DNA of 64,000 nt, from contig JADJRH010000001.1 of assembly GCA_016712345.1 (NCBI GenBank), positions 2,976,001 to 3,040,000 of the forward strand. The letters are read 5' to 3'. Shown one piece after another: positions 25,849 to 33,522 of the stretch. This DNA is from Polyangiaceae bacterium (GTDB taxonomy: Bacteria > Myxococcota_A > Polyangia > Polyangiales > Polyangiaceae). The notes under the pieces are model-generated. The model was not told where the DNA came from, ran no database searches, and saw only the letters and a program-made list of their open reading frames with translations. Positions within the stretch are counted from its first letter, which is position 1, and each line of letters begins with the position of its first letter. The position numbers and the translations under genes are program-made.

Positions 25849-27581
25849 TTGTACACCACGCGCGTGTTGGTTCCGGTGATTGTGAGCTGCGTGAACGAGT
25901 TTAGAGAAACGTACGATGCCAGCATTTCGTTCAGGATGCTTGCAAACAAGTACATTTCACCTTCGCCTGTGAATCCGCCTTCATCGATTTCCATGTCGGC
26001 GGCGACGCCGCGAACGGGAGCACCTCGATAGAGGCGATCGGTGGGGCGAACTTTGATGGACTTGAGCGCTTGCAATCGGAGCTGATTTGCGCGGGCCGCC
26101 TGGCGATCGATGACGGCTTGGAAGTTGTAAAGGTCAACGGTGGCGCGCAGCACGTCAAGGTCGGCGATGGAGCGGTAGCTCATGGCCATGTGAGCGATAA
26201 CGCGCCACTGAAGTTCACGCCCCGTGGGCGGTGGAAGCGCTGCCGTGACACCGGTGAGATTGGTGAAGCTCGCAACCGCGGGAGATGTGGCGGTGGGAAC
26301 GCGGAGGTCGCCGACTTTGAGCGAGCCGGGCAACCTTCGATTGGTACACGTTGATTCAACGCTGATGACGTCAAAGTCGGGCAGCACGCCGGAGTCTTGA
26401 GGTGTACCAAACGAAAGGTACACATCGATCCCGTCGCCCACAACGGCGGGCCGAAGGTGCTGTTGGAAGAACACGCCCCGTTGAGCTGCGTCGGCGTCAA
26501 TTTCGTGTTCAAACTCGTAAAACGAAGGGATTTCGACGCGCTGACTTGTGCGGCGTGCGATGCCGATCACTTTGTCGACGGAGTAAATTTCATACGCCTG
26601 CGGGTTGCCGCCCGACGGCCGGCCCAAATACTCAAACTTGGTGGTTTCGGGTTTGATTGGGTCGGTGGGGTGCTCAAACAAATTGACGACGGGCGTGCAG
26701 AACAACCGAAAGTTGTCTTTCGTGACGCGCACCGCGGCGGGCATGCTGTCTTTAAACTGAAAGATGATCGCGAACCGATCGGTGACCTTGTCGGCGGGGA
26801 GAGCTTCAAGGCCTGTCACGTCGAAAAACGCAAACTTCTGCGGAAGCGTGAAGAACTCTTGGAGGAGCCGAAACCCGGGGTACACCGTTTTGGGGTACGG
26901 AATCAGCGCTTCTTCTTCGGCGAAACCCACGAGCTTTACCGACTTGGCCGGAAGCGTTGCGACGATGTTGTCGCCGCGCGTGGGATCGACCGATGCGAGC
27001 GCAACGCTCTCAACGTGGCCGCCCACCCAGAGGCGAACATCGTCTTGCAGACGCTTTTCACCGTGGATGTAGAAGCGAATTTGCGACAGCGCGAGGGCTG
27101 CGAGTGCGGCACCGCCAGTGACTTTCAGCTCGATGCGAAGCGACTGAGTGAGCTGTGAGCCCGTGTCGACGCGCGCGTCTTCAACCGAGAGCGGAAGCAG
27201 CTCCACGTCTTGCGTTGTGCGAAAGCGGCACGACACGCCGTCGACCGGAACGCTGCCCACTTCGGCGTTGCGCGCGACCGTGAGCTTTTCACGAACAACG
27301 TTGGGAAGCGGCGTGAACTCAACGATCGATGTGGAGGGAATTTGGCGCAGATAATGGGGAAAGAGGAGCGCCGCGACCGAGTGGATAACCTCGGGCAGCT
27401 CGTCATCGATTTTTTGCCGGATACGCCCCGTGAGGAACGCGACGCCTTCAAGCAGGCGCTCCACGTCCGGGTCGGCACCCTTTTCTGCGAGGAGCGGAGC
27501 AATGGCCGGATAAGCGGCCGCAAACTCTCGCCCGAGTTCGCGCAGGTATGTCAGTTCGTCTTGGTAGTACTTGTTGAACAT
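25812..27581 (-). CDS. tssF: Type VI secretion baseplate protein TssF
   Basis: TssF (ImpG/VasA family) forms the baseplate wedge with TssG and TssE. The 589-residue length is typical. The N-terminus MFNKYYQDELTYLRELGREF is diagnostic, followed by YPAIAPLLAEKGADPDVERL and FPHYLRQIPSTSIVEF. The C-terminus ends with VRGVAADMEIDEGGFTGEGE and FVSLNS/TQLTITG-like strands that match the family's end. The ATG at 27579-27581 has GGCGGGA just upstream. It starts 53 nt after the tssE stop and overlaps tssG by 37 nt. Confidence 0.93.
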   Translation of the reverse strand: MFNKYYQDELTYLRELGREFAAAYPAIAPLLAEKGADPDVERLLEGVAFLTGRIRQKIDDELPEVIHSVAALLFPHYLRQIPSTSIVEFTPLPNVVREKLTVARNAEVGSVPVDGVSCRFRTTQDVELLPLSVEDARVDTGSQLTQSLRIELKVTGGAALAALALSQIRFYIHGEKRLQDDVRLWVGGHVESVALASVDPTRGDNIVATLPAKSVKLVGFAEEEALIPYPKTVYPGFRLLQEFFTLPQKFAFFDVTGLEALPADKVTDRFAIIFQFKDSMPAAVRVTKDNFRLFCTPVVNLFEHPTDPIKPETTKFEYLGRPSGGNPQAYEIYSVDKVIGIARRTSQRVEIPSFYEFEHEIDADAAQRGVFFQQHLRPAVVGDGIDVYLSFGTPQDSGVLPDFDVISVESTCTNRRLPGSLKVGDLRVPTATSPAVASFTNLTGVTAALPPPTGRELQWRVIAHMAMSYRSIADLDVLRATVDLYNFQAVIDRQAARANQLRLQALKSIKVRPTDRLYRGAPVRGVAADMEIDEGGFTGEGEMYLFASILNEMLASYVSLNSFTQLTITGTNTRVVYKWEPKSGNLNLI

Positions 27582-27634
27582 TCCCGCCGCCCGACAGTCG
27601 ACCGTCGCAGCGCACTGCTGTCAACGCCTCGTTG

Positions 27635-28054
27635 TTACCCACCGACCCGAACATTGCCGGAACCGTCTAACGTGGCCCCAACTCGAAGCGACTGTCGCCG
27701 CCCGTCGGGGAGCTGAAACTGCCCCGTGATCTCAAACTCGAGCACCATCTGCGTGAAGGCCTCGCCTTTGAGGTGTCTCACTTGCACGTTTTTAAGGCGC
27801 GGTTCGTATTGCTGAATGCACGCCTTGAGCGAGCGCTGGATCATCGCAATGGCGTCTGGAAAGTCGTGGATCACCTCCGACACTTCCATGAGGCCGTAAT
27901 CGGGGATGGTGCGTGCGCTGCCCATGCGCGTGTTGAGGATTTCGGTGAGGTGGTCGGTGATGTCGTTCTCGAAGTCGGAACCGCCCCGCGACGTGTAGTT
28001 CCACGACGATGCGGGTTGCCCGAGGTTTTCGAGCTTTTTCAGCAGCGACGCCAT
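27635..28054 (-). CDS. tssE: Type VI secretion baseplate protein TssE (gp25-like)
   Basis: TssE is the gp25-like wedge component from which sheath polymerisation starts. With the ATG at 28052-28054 (preceded by CGGAG) the protein is 139 residues, close to the family size; longer in-frame starts reach into the motif array and are unlikely. Visible family features are FENDITDHLTEILNTRMGS, IPDYGL, and the C-terminal half LKACIQQYEPRLKNVQVRHL typical of gp25 lysozyme-like proteins. It is the first gene of the tssE-tssF-tssG unit. Confidence 0.88.
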   Translation of the reverse strand: MASLLKKLENLGQPASSWNYTSRGGSDFENDITDHLTEILNTRMGSARTIPDYGLMEVSEVIHDFPDAIAMIQRSLKACIQQYEPRLKNVQVRHLKGEAFTQMVLEFEITGQFQLPDGRRQSLRVGATLDGSGNVRVGG

Positions 28055-28446
28055 AGCTCCGCAGAATAACTCCATCACCGGTTTTGGTGGCGGGTGTTTG
28101 CCCGGCAGGTGAATTGGAGGGCGCACCCGGAAGGCCGACGAGCGCGCGGCAACGCTCACGATTTTCCTTGCGCGCAATTGCGGCATAAGCGTGAGCGCCG
28201 CCAAAGTGTACACAACGACCGGCCGCTTTGGCGAAGCCGCCCCCTTGGGCGCAAGGCGTACACAGCGCGCAAAGCGTGAGCGCCGCTAAAGTGTACACAA
28301 ATTACAAGGTGTACGCAAAGCGCAAGGCGTACACAGCGCGCGCCGACGTTTAGTGCACGCAGCGCATTAGGTGTACCCAAAGCGCAAGGTGTACACAACG
28401 CGCGAGGCCGTTTCTAAGAGCGCTCAGCAACGACCACGGCCGCACG
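28055..28446. other. Gene-free region between hcp and tssE
   Basis: This 392-bp gap should carry the promoter of the baseplate genes. Its right-hand half (28206-28397) is an array of GTGTACAC-like motifs described separately. The left part is ordinary GC-rich sequence. I saw no hairpin with a T-run for termination of the hcp gene. Confidence 0.4.
28206..28397. repeat. Array of degenerate GTGTACAC motifs
   Basis: Eight copies of a 9-mer close to GTGTACACA lie within 192 bp: exact GTGTACACA at 28206, 28291 and 28389, and variants GCGTACACA (twice), GTGTACGCA, GTGCACGCA and GTGTACCCA. Most are preceded by AAG and followed by GCGC or AACG, so the unit is an imperfect repeat of about 20 nt. It lies between hcp and tssE. 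Confidence 0.7.
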
Positions 28447-28935
28447 TTATTGCCGTGCGATTTCCCAGTCGTCTTCGGCCGTGATGTTGCCTTCAGTCCA
28501 CGTCCACTCAATGCGCTGGTATGTGAAACCCAGCTCTTCAAGCTCGGGCATTTTGGCGTACTTGGGGCTGCGCGTGTTGAGCTGCCGCAGCTGAATTGAA
28601 GAGATGGTGGCGTTTACCAAACGCACCGTAAACGCGTGCCGTTCTTGTCCGGTGGGCGTTGGCCGGAAAAGTTTCAACACCACTTCTGTGAGATTTTCGT
28701 TGGTGGTGAGAACAGCGTTGAGGAGCGGCGAAGCTTTATCGATGGCCTTGGTGATGTTGAAAGGCTTGTGCATTCGCTTCCCGGTTGGGCGTCCACTCAC
28801 CGGGTCACGAGGCCCCACGATCTCGTGAAAAAACGACACAACCTCAATGGTGCCCTCGCGGCCCTTCTGGGTGACGGAGCCGGCAATTGGGCCGTGCTTC
28901 GTTCCAGTGAGAGTGAGGTAGCCGGCGAGTGCCAT
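28447..28935 (-). CDS. hcp: Type VI secretion tube protein Hcp, first copy
   Basis: Hcp forms the hexameric inner tube of the type VI apparatus and can carry effectors. The 162-residue protein starts MALAGYLTLTGTKHGPIAGS and has the Hcp core TQKGREGTIEVVSFFHEI and GKRMHKPFNITKAIDKASPL. It ends with the conserved FTYQRIEWTWTEGNITAEDD. It shares most motifs with the second Hcp at 29342, so the two are paralogues. It is probably transcribed separately, since a strong terminator stands after the other hcp gene. Confidence 0.92.
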   Translation of the reverse strand: MALAGYLTLTGTKHGPIAGSVTQKGREGTIEVVSFFHEIVGPRDPVSGRPTGKRMHKPFNITKAIDKASPLLNAVLTTNENLTEVVLKLFRPTPTGQERHAFTVRLVNATISSIQLRQLNTRSPKYAKMPELEELGFTYQRIEWTWTEGNITAEDDWEIARQ

Positions 28936-29341
28936 GAAGTTTGTCTCCGCCTTCTATCCCGCGCTCGCGGTGGTGGGAGACTTTGAAGAGCTTAGCAGGA
29001 ACCGTCTCGGGAATAGGACTTCTCCGCGACATTCCACCGTGTTCGTTTGCTTGCGGCTGAGCGAATGAATGCACCGCCGCGCGAACGCAAAATCCAAAGC
29101 ATAGAAACGACCGAGGCTCCGACGCGCGCGCGCCAGGTCAGCGTCAGGATGTGCCGACTTTTTTGGCCTCATCTCCGGCGTCTCCGCATTCGTTCCCGCT
29201 GAGCCGAACCCAAACCAGTCGAGTTCGTTGGCCTGCCGTCGCAAGAAACGAACGACGTGCCTTCAGCAAACAAAAACGAAACGGGGCGCCGTCGAGTTTC
29301 CCTCGATGTCGCCCCGTCCTCGTGTTGCGTCAGTGCTCAGA
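28936..29341. other. Gap between the two hcp genes
   Basis: This 406-bp gap contains the terminator of the upstream hcp gene at its right end (29262-29317). The rest must hold the promoter of the hcp at 28447. I see no further gene or repeat. Confidence 0.35.
29262..29317 (-). terminator. Intrinsic terminator of the second hcp gene
   Basis: Read on the minus strand, ACGGGGCGACATCGAG and CTCGACGGCGCCCCGT pair at 14 of 16 positions around a GGAAA loop (29281-29317), followed by TTCGTTTTTGTTTG. It begins 24 bp after the hcp stop codon at 29342. Confidence 0.85.
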
Positions 29342-29845
29342 TCAGGCGAGTGGCGTCTCCCAGTCGTCTTCCGAAGTGATGCCGCCGTCCATCCAGGTCC
29401 AGATGATCTTCTGGTAGGTGAACGCGACCTCTTCGTACTCGGCGTAGCGCATCAACTCGGGGTTCTTGTTGTTGAGCATACGGAAGCTGATGTTCGCGAC
29501 GTTCGCGTTCACGAGCTTCACTGTGTAGTGTTGCTTCTCGGTGCCAACACCTTGCGACGCCGCAATTTGGGGTGTCCAGAATTGAAGTTCCCACTCGGGA
29601 ATGTTCTCGTTGTTAACGAGCACGGTGTAGAGCAGCGGGCTCGACTTATCGAGCTCCTTGGTGATCACGAACGGCTTGTGCATGCGCTTGCCGGTGGGAA
29701 GACCGCTTGCCGCGTCACGCGGGCTCACGACTTCGTGAGAAACCGCAATGACCATGATCTTGCCTTCGCGGCCCTTTTGGGTCACGGAGCCCTTGATTTC
29801 GCCTTGCTTCTGACCCTTGAGCTTGAGGTACGCGTTGAGAGCCAT
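29342..29845 (-). CDS. hcp: Type VI secretion tube protein Hcp, second copy
   Basis: This second Hcp has 167 residues and begins MALNAYLKLKGQKQGEIKGS. The core motifs TQKGREGKIMVIAVSHEV, GKRMHKPFVITKELDKSSPL and the end FTYQKIIWTWMDGGITSEDD are all present. It differs from the neighbouring copy mainly in the middle (FWTPQIAASQGVGTEKQHY), a loop that in Hcp proteins is variable. AGAAGG lies about 10 nt before the ATG. It has its own strong terminator, consistent with high separate expression of tube subunit. Confidence 0.92.
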   Translation of the reverse strand: MALNAYLKLKGQKQGEIKGSVTQKGREGKIMVIAVSHEVVSPRDAASGLPTGKRMHKPFVITKELDKSSPLLYTVLVNNENIPEWELQFWTPQIAASQGVGTEKQHYTVKLVNANVANISFRMLNNKNPELMRYAEYEEVAFTYQKIIWTWMDGGITSEDDWETPLA

Positions 29846-30238
29846 TGTCGTGTTGCCTTCTTTTTGATTGACCGCGATCTTCTGGACTCAGTCGGCGCCC
29901 CATTGCGCGCTGGCAGCTGATCGTTGTTTCTCAAAAACTGGATGCACCCGATGAATATTCCACCCGGAGCATCAAGGTCGACCCACGCTAACCACAGCTC
30001 GGTTTGGGGTCAAGATGATCTTTGAGGTTAAGTTGCTTTTTTTAAATTTTATGTGTTGCCGCGTTTTATAGGACTTGGAATTGCTAGCGTTGATAGCAGT
30101 CCTTTGCAACGCACCGCGTCTTTGGCCGGTGAAATCGCTGAAAAAACATGCGCGCACGTCTGGTCGGTCGCGCGATCCACCATGGTTTTCGTCACGAATT
30201 CGCGCTCCGTAGGGTGCACATGTTACAAGGGAGAAGTG
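29846..30238. promoter_or_regulatory. Divergent promoter region between hcp and a lipoprotein gene
   Basis: This 393-bp gap separates leftward hcp and rightward lipoprotein genes. It holds the most AT-rich stretch of the area, at about 30018-30080 (TTGCTTTTTTTAAATTTTAT), which is a likely promoter zone. I looked for a sigma-54 GG-N10-GC pair on the hcp side and did not find one. Confidence 0.4.
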
Positions 30239-31174
30239 ATGCGTACCTCGTTGGGGAGCACGTTCTTTGGGTCGGTTCGGCGCTCGCTGGGCCTCATGGC
30301 CACAGTCTTGGCGTGGGCGGGCTGCGGGGCGTCGCCGGAGCAACCTCACATGGAGGTTCCTACCCGAAGCCAGGCGCCGATTGCCGTTTGCACAACGCCG
30401 CTCGGCGCGCCGAAACGGGCTGGATCCAGGGCCATTGTTCGCAACCTCGATCCTGAAGATTGGGCGCGGATCCTGATGCCTTCTTATGTGGAGGAAAAAG
30501 GGCTTACCGCGACGGAAGTGGATTGCACGGGCAACTACGTCTTCGCCAATGAGTCTCTCCGCGGCGGAATTTCAGCAAAAGGCTGGCCGCGAATCCTCGA
30601 TCCCGAAGAGATTGAAACGCGAGCCGGTCCTGAAGGGATGCGCGTTGTTTGGCTGCGCGTCCTCAAGTTTGAAAACGGTGACGAAGGCGGGCCGATCGCG
30701 CTGGTTCGCGCGGTGGATGATCGCGCCGAAATCTACGGCATCGGAAGCTTCCGAGGGCCGGCAAAATCAAAAATCGAACCCGTTCGCATGGGCAACGAAA
30801 ATCTTGTTGTTGCAGAATCAAAGGTCTGCCCCGACCCGGATGACTGTCGCAAGCGCGCTCAGTTTTATTTGGTTCGCCGGGGTCGCCTGATTGAGGGCGC
30901 CGCCGTTGATCTGGAGCGCACGGCCGTGGTTCCGTCGGTTCTCGAACGTGGGCTTTACGCGCGCTACCAGCTTCAAACCGACATTCAGTACAAGCCCAAC
31001 GGCATTCAGCTGCTTGAACAGGTCACGGTGAAAATCATTCACTACGAAGAAGAAACGCGTGACAGCGATCGCGAACTTCGACGCGTGGAGTTCTCCCGCT
31101 TTCTGCGCGTTGAGCGCGACACATTGTTCTCGTCAAACGATCCTCTTTGGGAGCGGGTTGTCGGGCAAGACTGA
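30239..31174 (+). CDS. Putative lipoprotein in the type VI locus
   Basis: The ATG at 30239 is chosen because AAGGGAGAAGTG precedes it and because it yields a clean lipoprotein signal (MRTSLGSTFFGSVRRSLGLM then VLAWAGCG). The 311-residue protein has a long soluble part with EGPIALVRAVDD-like beta-rich segments (GGPIALVRAVDDRAEIYGIG) and a Cys pair in CPDPDDCRKRAQFY. I do not recognise a family. It reads opposite to the surrounding type VI genes and ends in its own terminator, so a role in secretion is only suggested by location. It is not an obvious TssJ, which is smaller. Confidence 0.65.
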   Translation: MRTSLGSTFFGSVRRSLGLMATVLAWAGCGASPEQPHMEVPTRSQAPIAVCTTPLGAPKRAGSRAIVRNLDPEDWARILMPSYVEEKGLTATEVDCTGNYVFANESLRGGISAKGWPRILDPEEIETRAGPEGMRVVWLRVLKFENGDEGGPIALVRAVDDRAEIYGIGSFRGPAKSKIEPVRMGNENLVVAESKVCPDPDDCRKRAQFYLVRRGRLIEGAAVDLERTAVVPSVLERGLYARYQLQTDIQYKPNGIQLLEQVTVKIIHYEEETRDSDRELRRVEFSRFLRVERDTLFSSNDPLWERVVGQD

Positions 31175-31196
31175 CAAGCAACTCACCGCGGTGTGA

Positions 31197-31236
31197 AAAA
31201 AGGGCATCCACTTTTCGTGGGTGCCCTTTTCGTTTT
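31197..31236 (+). terminator. Intrinsic terminator after the lipoprotein gene
   Basis: AAAAGGGCATCCAC and GTGGGTGCCCTTTT form a 14-bp stem (one G-U pair) around TTTTC, followed by CGTTTTT. It lies 22 bp past the stop at 31174. Confidence 0.88.
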
Positions 31237-31354
31237 TGTGCTTGTCGAAGCTTTTGTACTGTCGAAAATGTTCGGCTCGATCAGCCGCTGAAATGCAAAA
31301 ACGCCCGGCCGCGAAAGGGCAGGGCGTTTTCGACTGTGAAGAGCCTGCGGACGA

Positions 31355-32077
31355 CTACCAGCAGATGATCGCGTCGCCGTATCCGCAGCTCGGTCGCTGG
31401 AGGAGCGCGTACGTTACGCCGACCGCTGCGCCGGTGAGCAGACCGCTGATGGCGCCGGCTGCCACTTGTCCGGGATCTTCGAACGCGCGAACTTCGGCTG
31501 AATTTTCAAACGAGCGGCCGGGCGTGCCGAGCACCGAAGCGACCAGCGGGATGCCCACATTTCCGATGAACGCGGGCGCATTGAAACGACCGTCGGAGTA
31601 CTTGAACGTGTCGACCAAAAAGATGGCCGTTCCAGTTCCGAGCGATCCGTAGGTTGCAAACATGTGCGTCGACGGGCCGCCGAACGTTTCACATCCCGAT
31701 CCGGGGAATCCAACTTGGGTGTTGGATGCATCACACCCAGGCCGCGCACCCTTCGCTGCGTCTTTGACCACAATGTCCACGAGCATTGTGGCTCCGAACA
31801 TTGTCATCGCCGGCGCCAGCATCGAAACGTGCCAGCGACCTTTCCACCCAACGGTTGAAGTGGGATCGCTGTAGTAGACACGCGGCATTAAGAAGGGGCT
31901 CAGAACGCCGATTGTGAGAGCGACGTCGGACACCGCCCCCCATCCTTGGTCGCGCGCAACCAACGGTTGCACCGGTACCGGATCTCCGGCGGGCTGCGCC
32001 GCAGCCGGCTGCTCAAAGGCGAGCACCGACACCAAGGCTGTTACACTTGCCGCTACGATTGTTTGGCCGATTCGCAT
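31355..32077 (-). CDS. PAP2-like membrane protein with degenerate active site
   Basis: The start at 32077 is preceded by GAGGCTCGCGC and gives a signal sequence (MRIGQTIVAASVTALVSVLA) ending in QPAAAQ. Several hydrophobic helices follow. KDAAKGARP matches the first phosphatidic-acid-phosphatase (PAP2) motif K-x6-RP exactly. GPSTHMFATYG sits where PSGH is expected. VRAFEDPGQVAAGAISG aligns with SR-x5-H-x3-D, but the His and Asp are missing. So the fold looks like PAP2 while catalysis is doubtful. About 240 residues. It is only 62 bp downstream of the FHA gene on the same strand and may be cotranscribed with it. Confidence 0.6.
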   Translation of the reverse strand: MRIGQTIVAASVTALVSVLAFEQPAAAQPAGDPVPVQPLVARDQGWGAVSDVALTIGVLSPFLMPRVYYSDPTSTVGWKGRWHVSMLAPAMTMFGATMLVDIVVKDAAKGARPGCDASNTQVGFPGSGCETFGGPSTHMFATYGSLGTGTAIFLVDTFKYSDGRFNAPAFIGNVGIPLVASVLGTPGRSFENSAEVRAFEDPGQVAAGAISGLLTGAAVGVTYALLQRPSCGYGDAIICW

Positions 32078-32139
32078 GCGCGAGCCTCGTTGCTGTGGCG
32101 ACGCGCGATTGGACAACTTTCCTTCGGGAAATCCAACCG

Positions 32140-33429
32140 CTATCGCTTCATCTGATTCGCAGAAATCGTGAAGCGGGGCTTTTGCCCCGACTCGCCGGAA
32201 GTACCCTTGTAATCCTCGCCGGCGCTTGCAGCATACGCGCGAGCGAACTGTGGGCCAAAAATAGCTTCGAATGTTTGTTTATCTTCGCCCGCGTAGTCGC
32301 CGTGCCGGCTCTCGTAGAGCTTCCAAAGTTCTTCATATTTGCTTGAGAAAAGACCACCCTTTTTACCTTTTCGCTCAAGCTCGTCCTCCATCGTTTTGGG
32401 TGAGAGGCGACCGAGCAGAGTCTTCACGCCCTCCATCACGCCGTTTAACAATTTCACCTCGTGCGCCATCACCTCAATGAAGTTTTCGTTCAATTGACGT
32501 GCGGCGTCGGGACCGCCGGCGGGTGTGAGGAGGACCAGGCCCAGCTCCTTGGCGTCCTTCGCCACCGCGACGCGATCGTTTTGATCTTTGCCGTCGGTGC
32601 CGAGCATTTGTTCTGTGAAGGCCTGATAGCCGTCGCGAAGGCTGATGAAGCACTTGAGGAACACCTCCATCGAGTCACGGAGGCGCCTCGCGAACTGCAA
32701 AATCGAAGACACGTCGTCGAGAGGTTTCGTGTCCGGAGCGAGCGTGCGGTGCAGTTCTGCGAGTGCTGTCTGCGCGGCTTTGGGCGGCGTCATTTCGCCG
32801 ATCGCGCCTGCGTCGACGCCGTAATATTGCGCGAGCTTTTGGAAGTCGGGCTCGGCGGAAACCGCGGCTTGCTCGGAAGCGAGCCTGCGAAGGTACGCTT
32901 GACGCACCTCGGGTTGGAGGCGCGCGAGGTGATCGTAAAGGATGCGGTACACCGTTCCCCATGCCGCTCGGTACGCTTCGAGGTAGGGCATGAGCTGGCG
33001 CAGATACGGATCTTCTTGACCGGGCGCGATCGCCTGCTTGCGAGCGCCGGCTCCCTGCGCCGCCCACGCTTCGCCGCTCATGTCGAGGAAACCTTCGCGG
33101 CGCTCTTCGCGCTTTGCGGCCTCCGAAAGGCTGAAGCGCATAGTCACAGGGCCGATGGTGATCTCCGGCGTCTGTGTCACGTCCACAGGAACGTCTCGTT
33201 GCAGGCGTTGCCCCGCGAACACAGTTCCATTTGTGGAGCCGAGGTCGCGAACAATGATCTGCCGATCGCGGAGATCGATCGCGGCGTGGAATTGCGAAAC
33301 GTAGGGGCGGTCGATGTGGAGGTCGTTTAGCTGGTTGCGTCCGATGCGCACAGGAAAGCGCTCGAACGTGACCTCGAAGCTCTGATTCGTTTGGGTGTCG
33401 ACCACCCGGGCGACAAGCGCCACCGGCAT
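32140..33429 (-). CDS. tagH: FHA-domain type VI secretion regulator (TagH-like)
   Basis: The 429-residue protein has an N-terminal FHA domain (about residues 22-90) with RIGRNQLNDLHIDRPYVSQF and DLGSTNGTVFAGQRL. The C-terminal half has the helical domain found in type VI FHA proteins, with MAHEVKLLNGVMEGVKTLLG and RLSPKTMEDELERKGK. Known members recognise threonine-phosphorylated partners and switch on type VI assembly. This supports assigning the 24.7-33.4 kb block to one secretion locus. The ATG at 33427-33429 is the first possible start. It diverges from the lytic transglycosylase gene at 33523. Confidence 0.82.
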   Translation of the reverse strand: MPVALVARVVDTQTNQSFEVTFERFPVRIGRNQLNDLHIDRPYVSQFHAAIDLRDRQIIVRDLGSTNGTVFAGQRLQRDVPVDVTQTPEITIGPVTMRFSLSEAAKREERREGFLDMSGEAWAAQGAGARKQAIAPGQEDPYLRQLMPYLEAYRAAWGTVYRILYDHLARLQPEVRQAYLRRLASEQAAVSAEPDFQKLAQYYGVDAGAIGEMTPPKAAQTALAELHRTLAPDTKPLDDVSSILQFARRLRDSMEVFLKCFISLRDGYQAFTEQMLGTDGKDQNDRVAVAKDAKELGLVLLTPAGGPDAARQLNENFIEVMAHEVKLLNGVMEGVKTLLGRLSPKTMEDELERKGKKGGLFSSKYEELWKLYESRHGDYAGEDKQTFEAIFGPQFARAYAASAGEDYKGTSGESGQKPRFTISANQMKR

Positions 33430-33522
33430 GGGCCGGTAGCCTAGCAGACGAACGCCCGATCTTGGCCAACCCTACGCTCATCCCACTCGTCACCGTTTTC
33501 TTGGCCGTCGCACCTACATGGT

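Noticed and set aside
28055..28213. A longer tssE start reaching into the motif array
   Set aside because: The extension is low-complexity and basic. The ATG at 28054 has CGGAG upstream and gives the usual family length.
28206..28397. A CRISPR array at the GTGTACAC cluster
   Set aside because: The repeated unit is too short and too variable, spacing is irregular, and there are no cas genes nearby.
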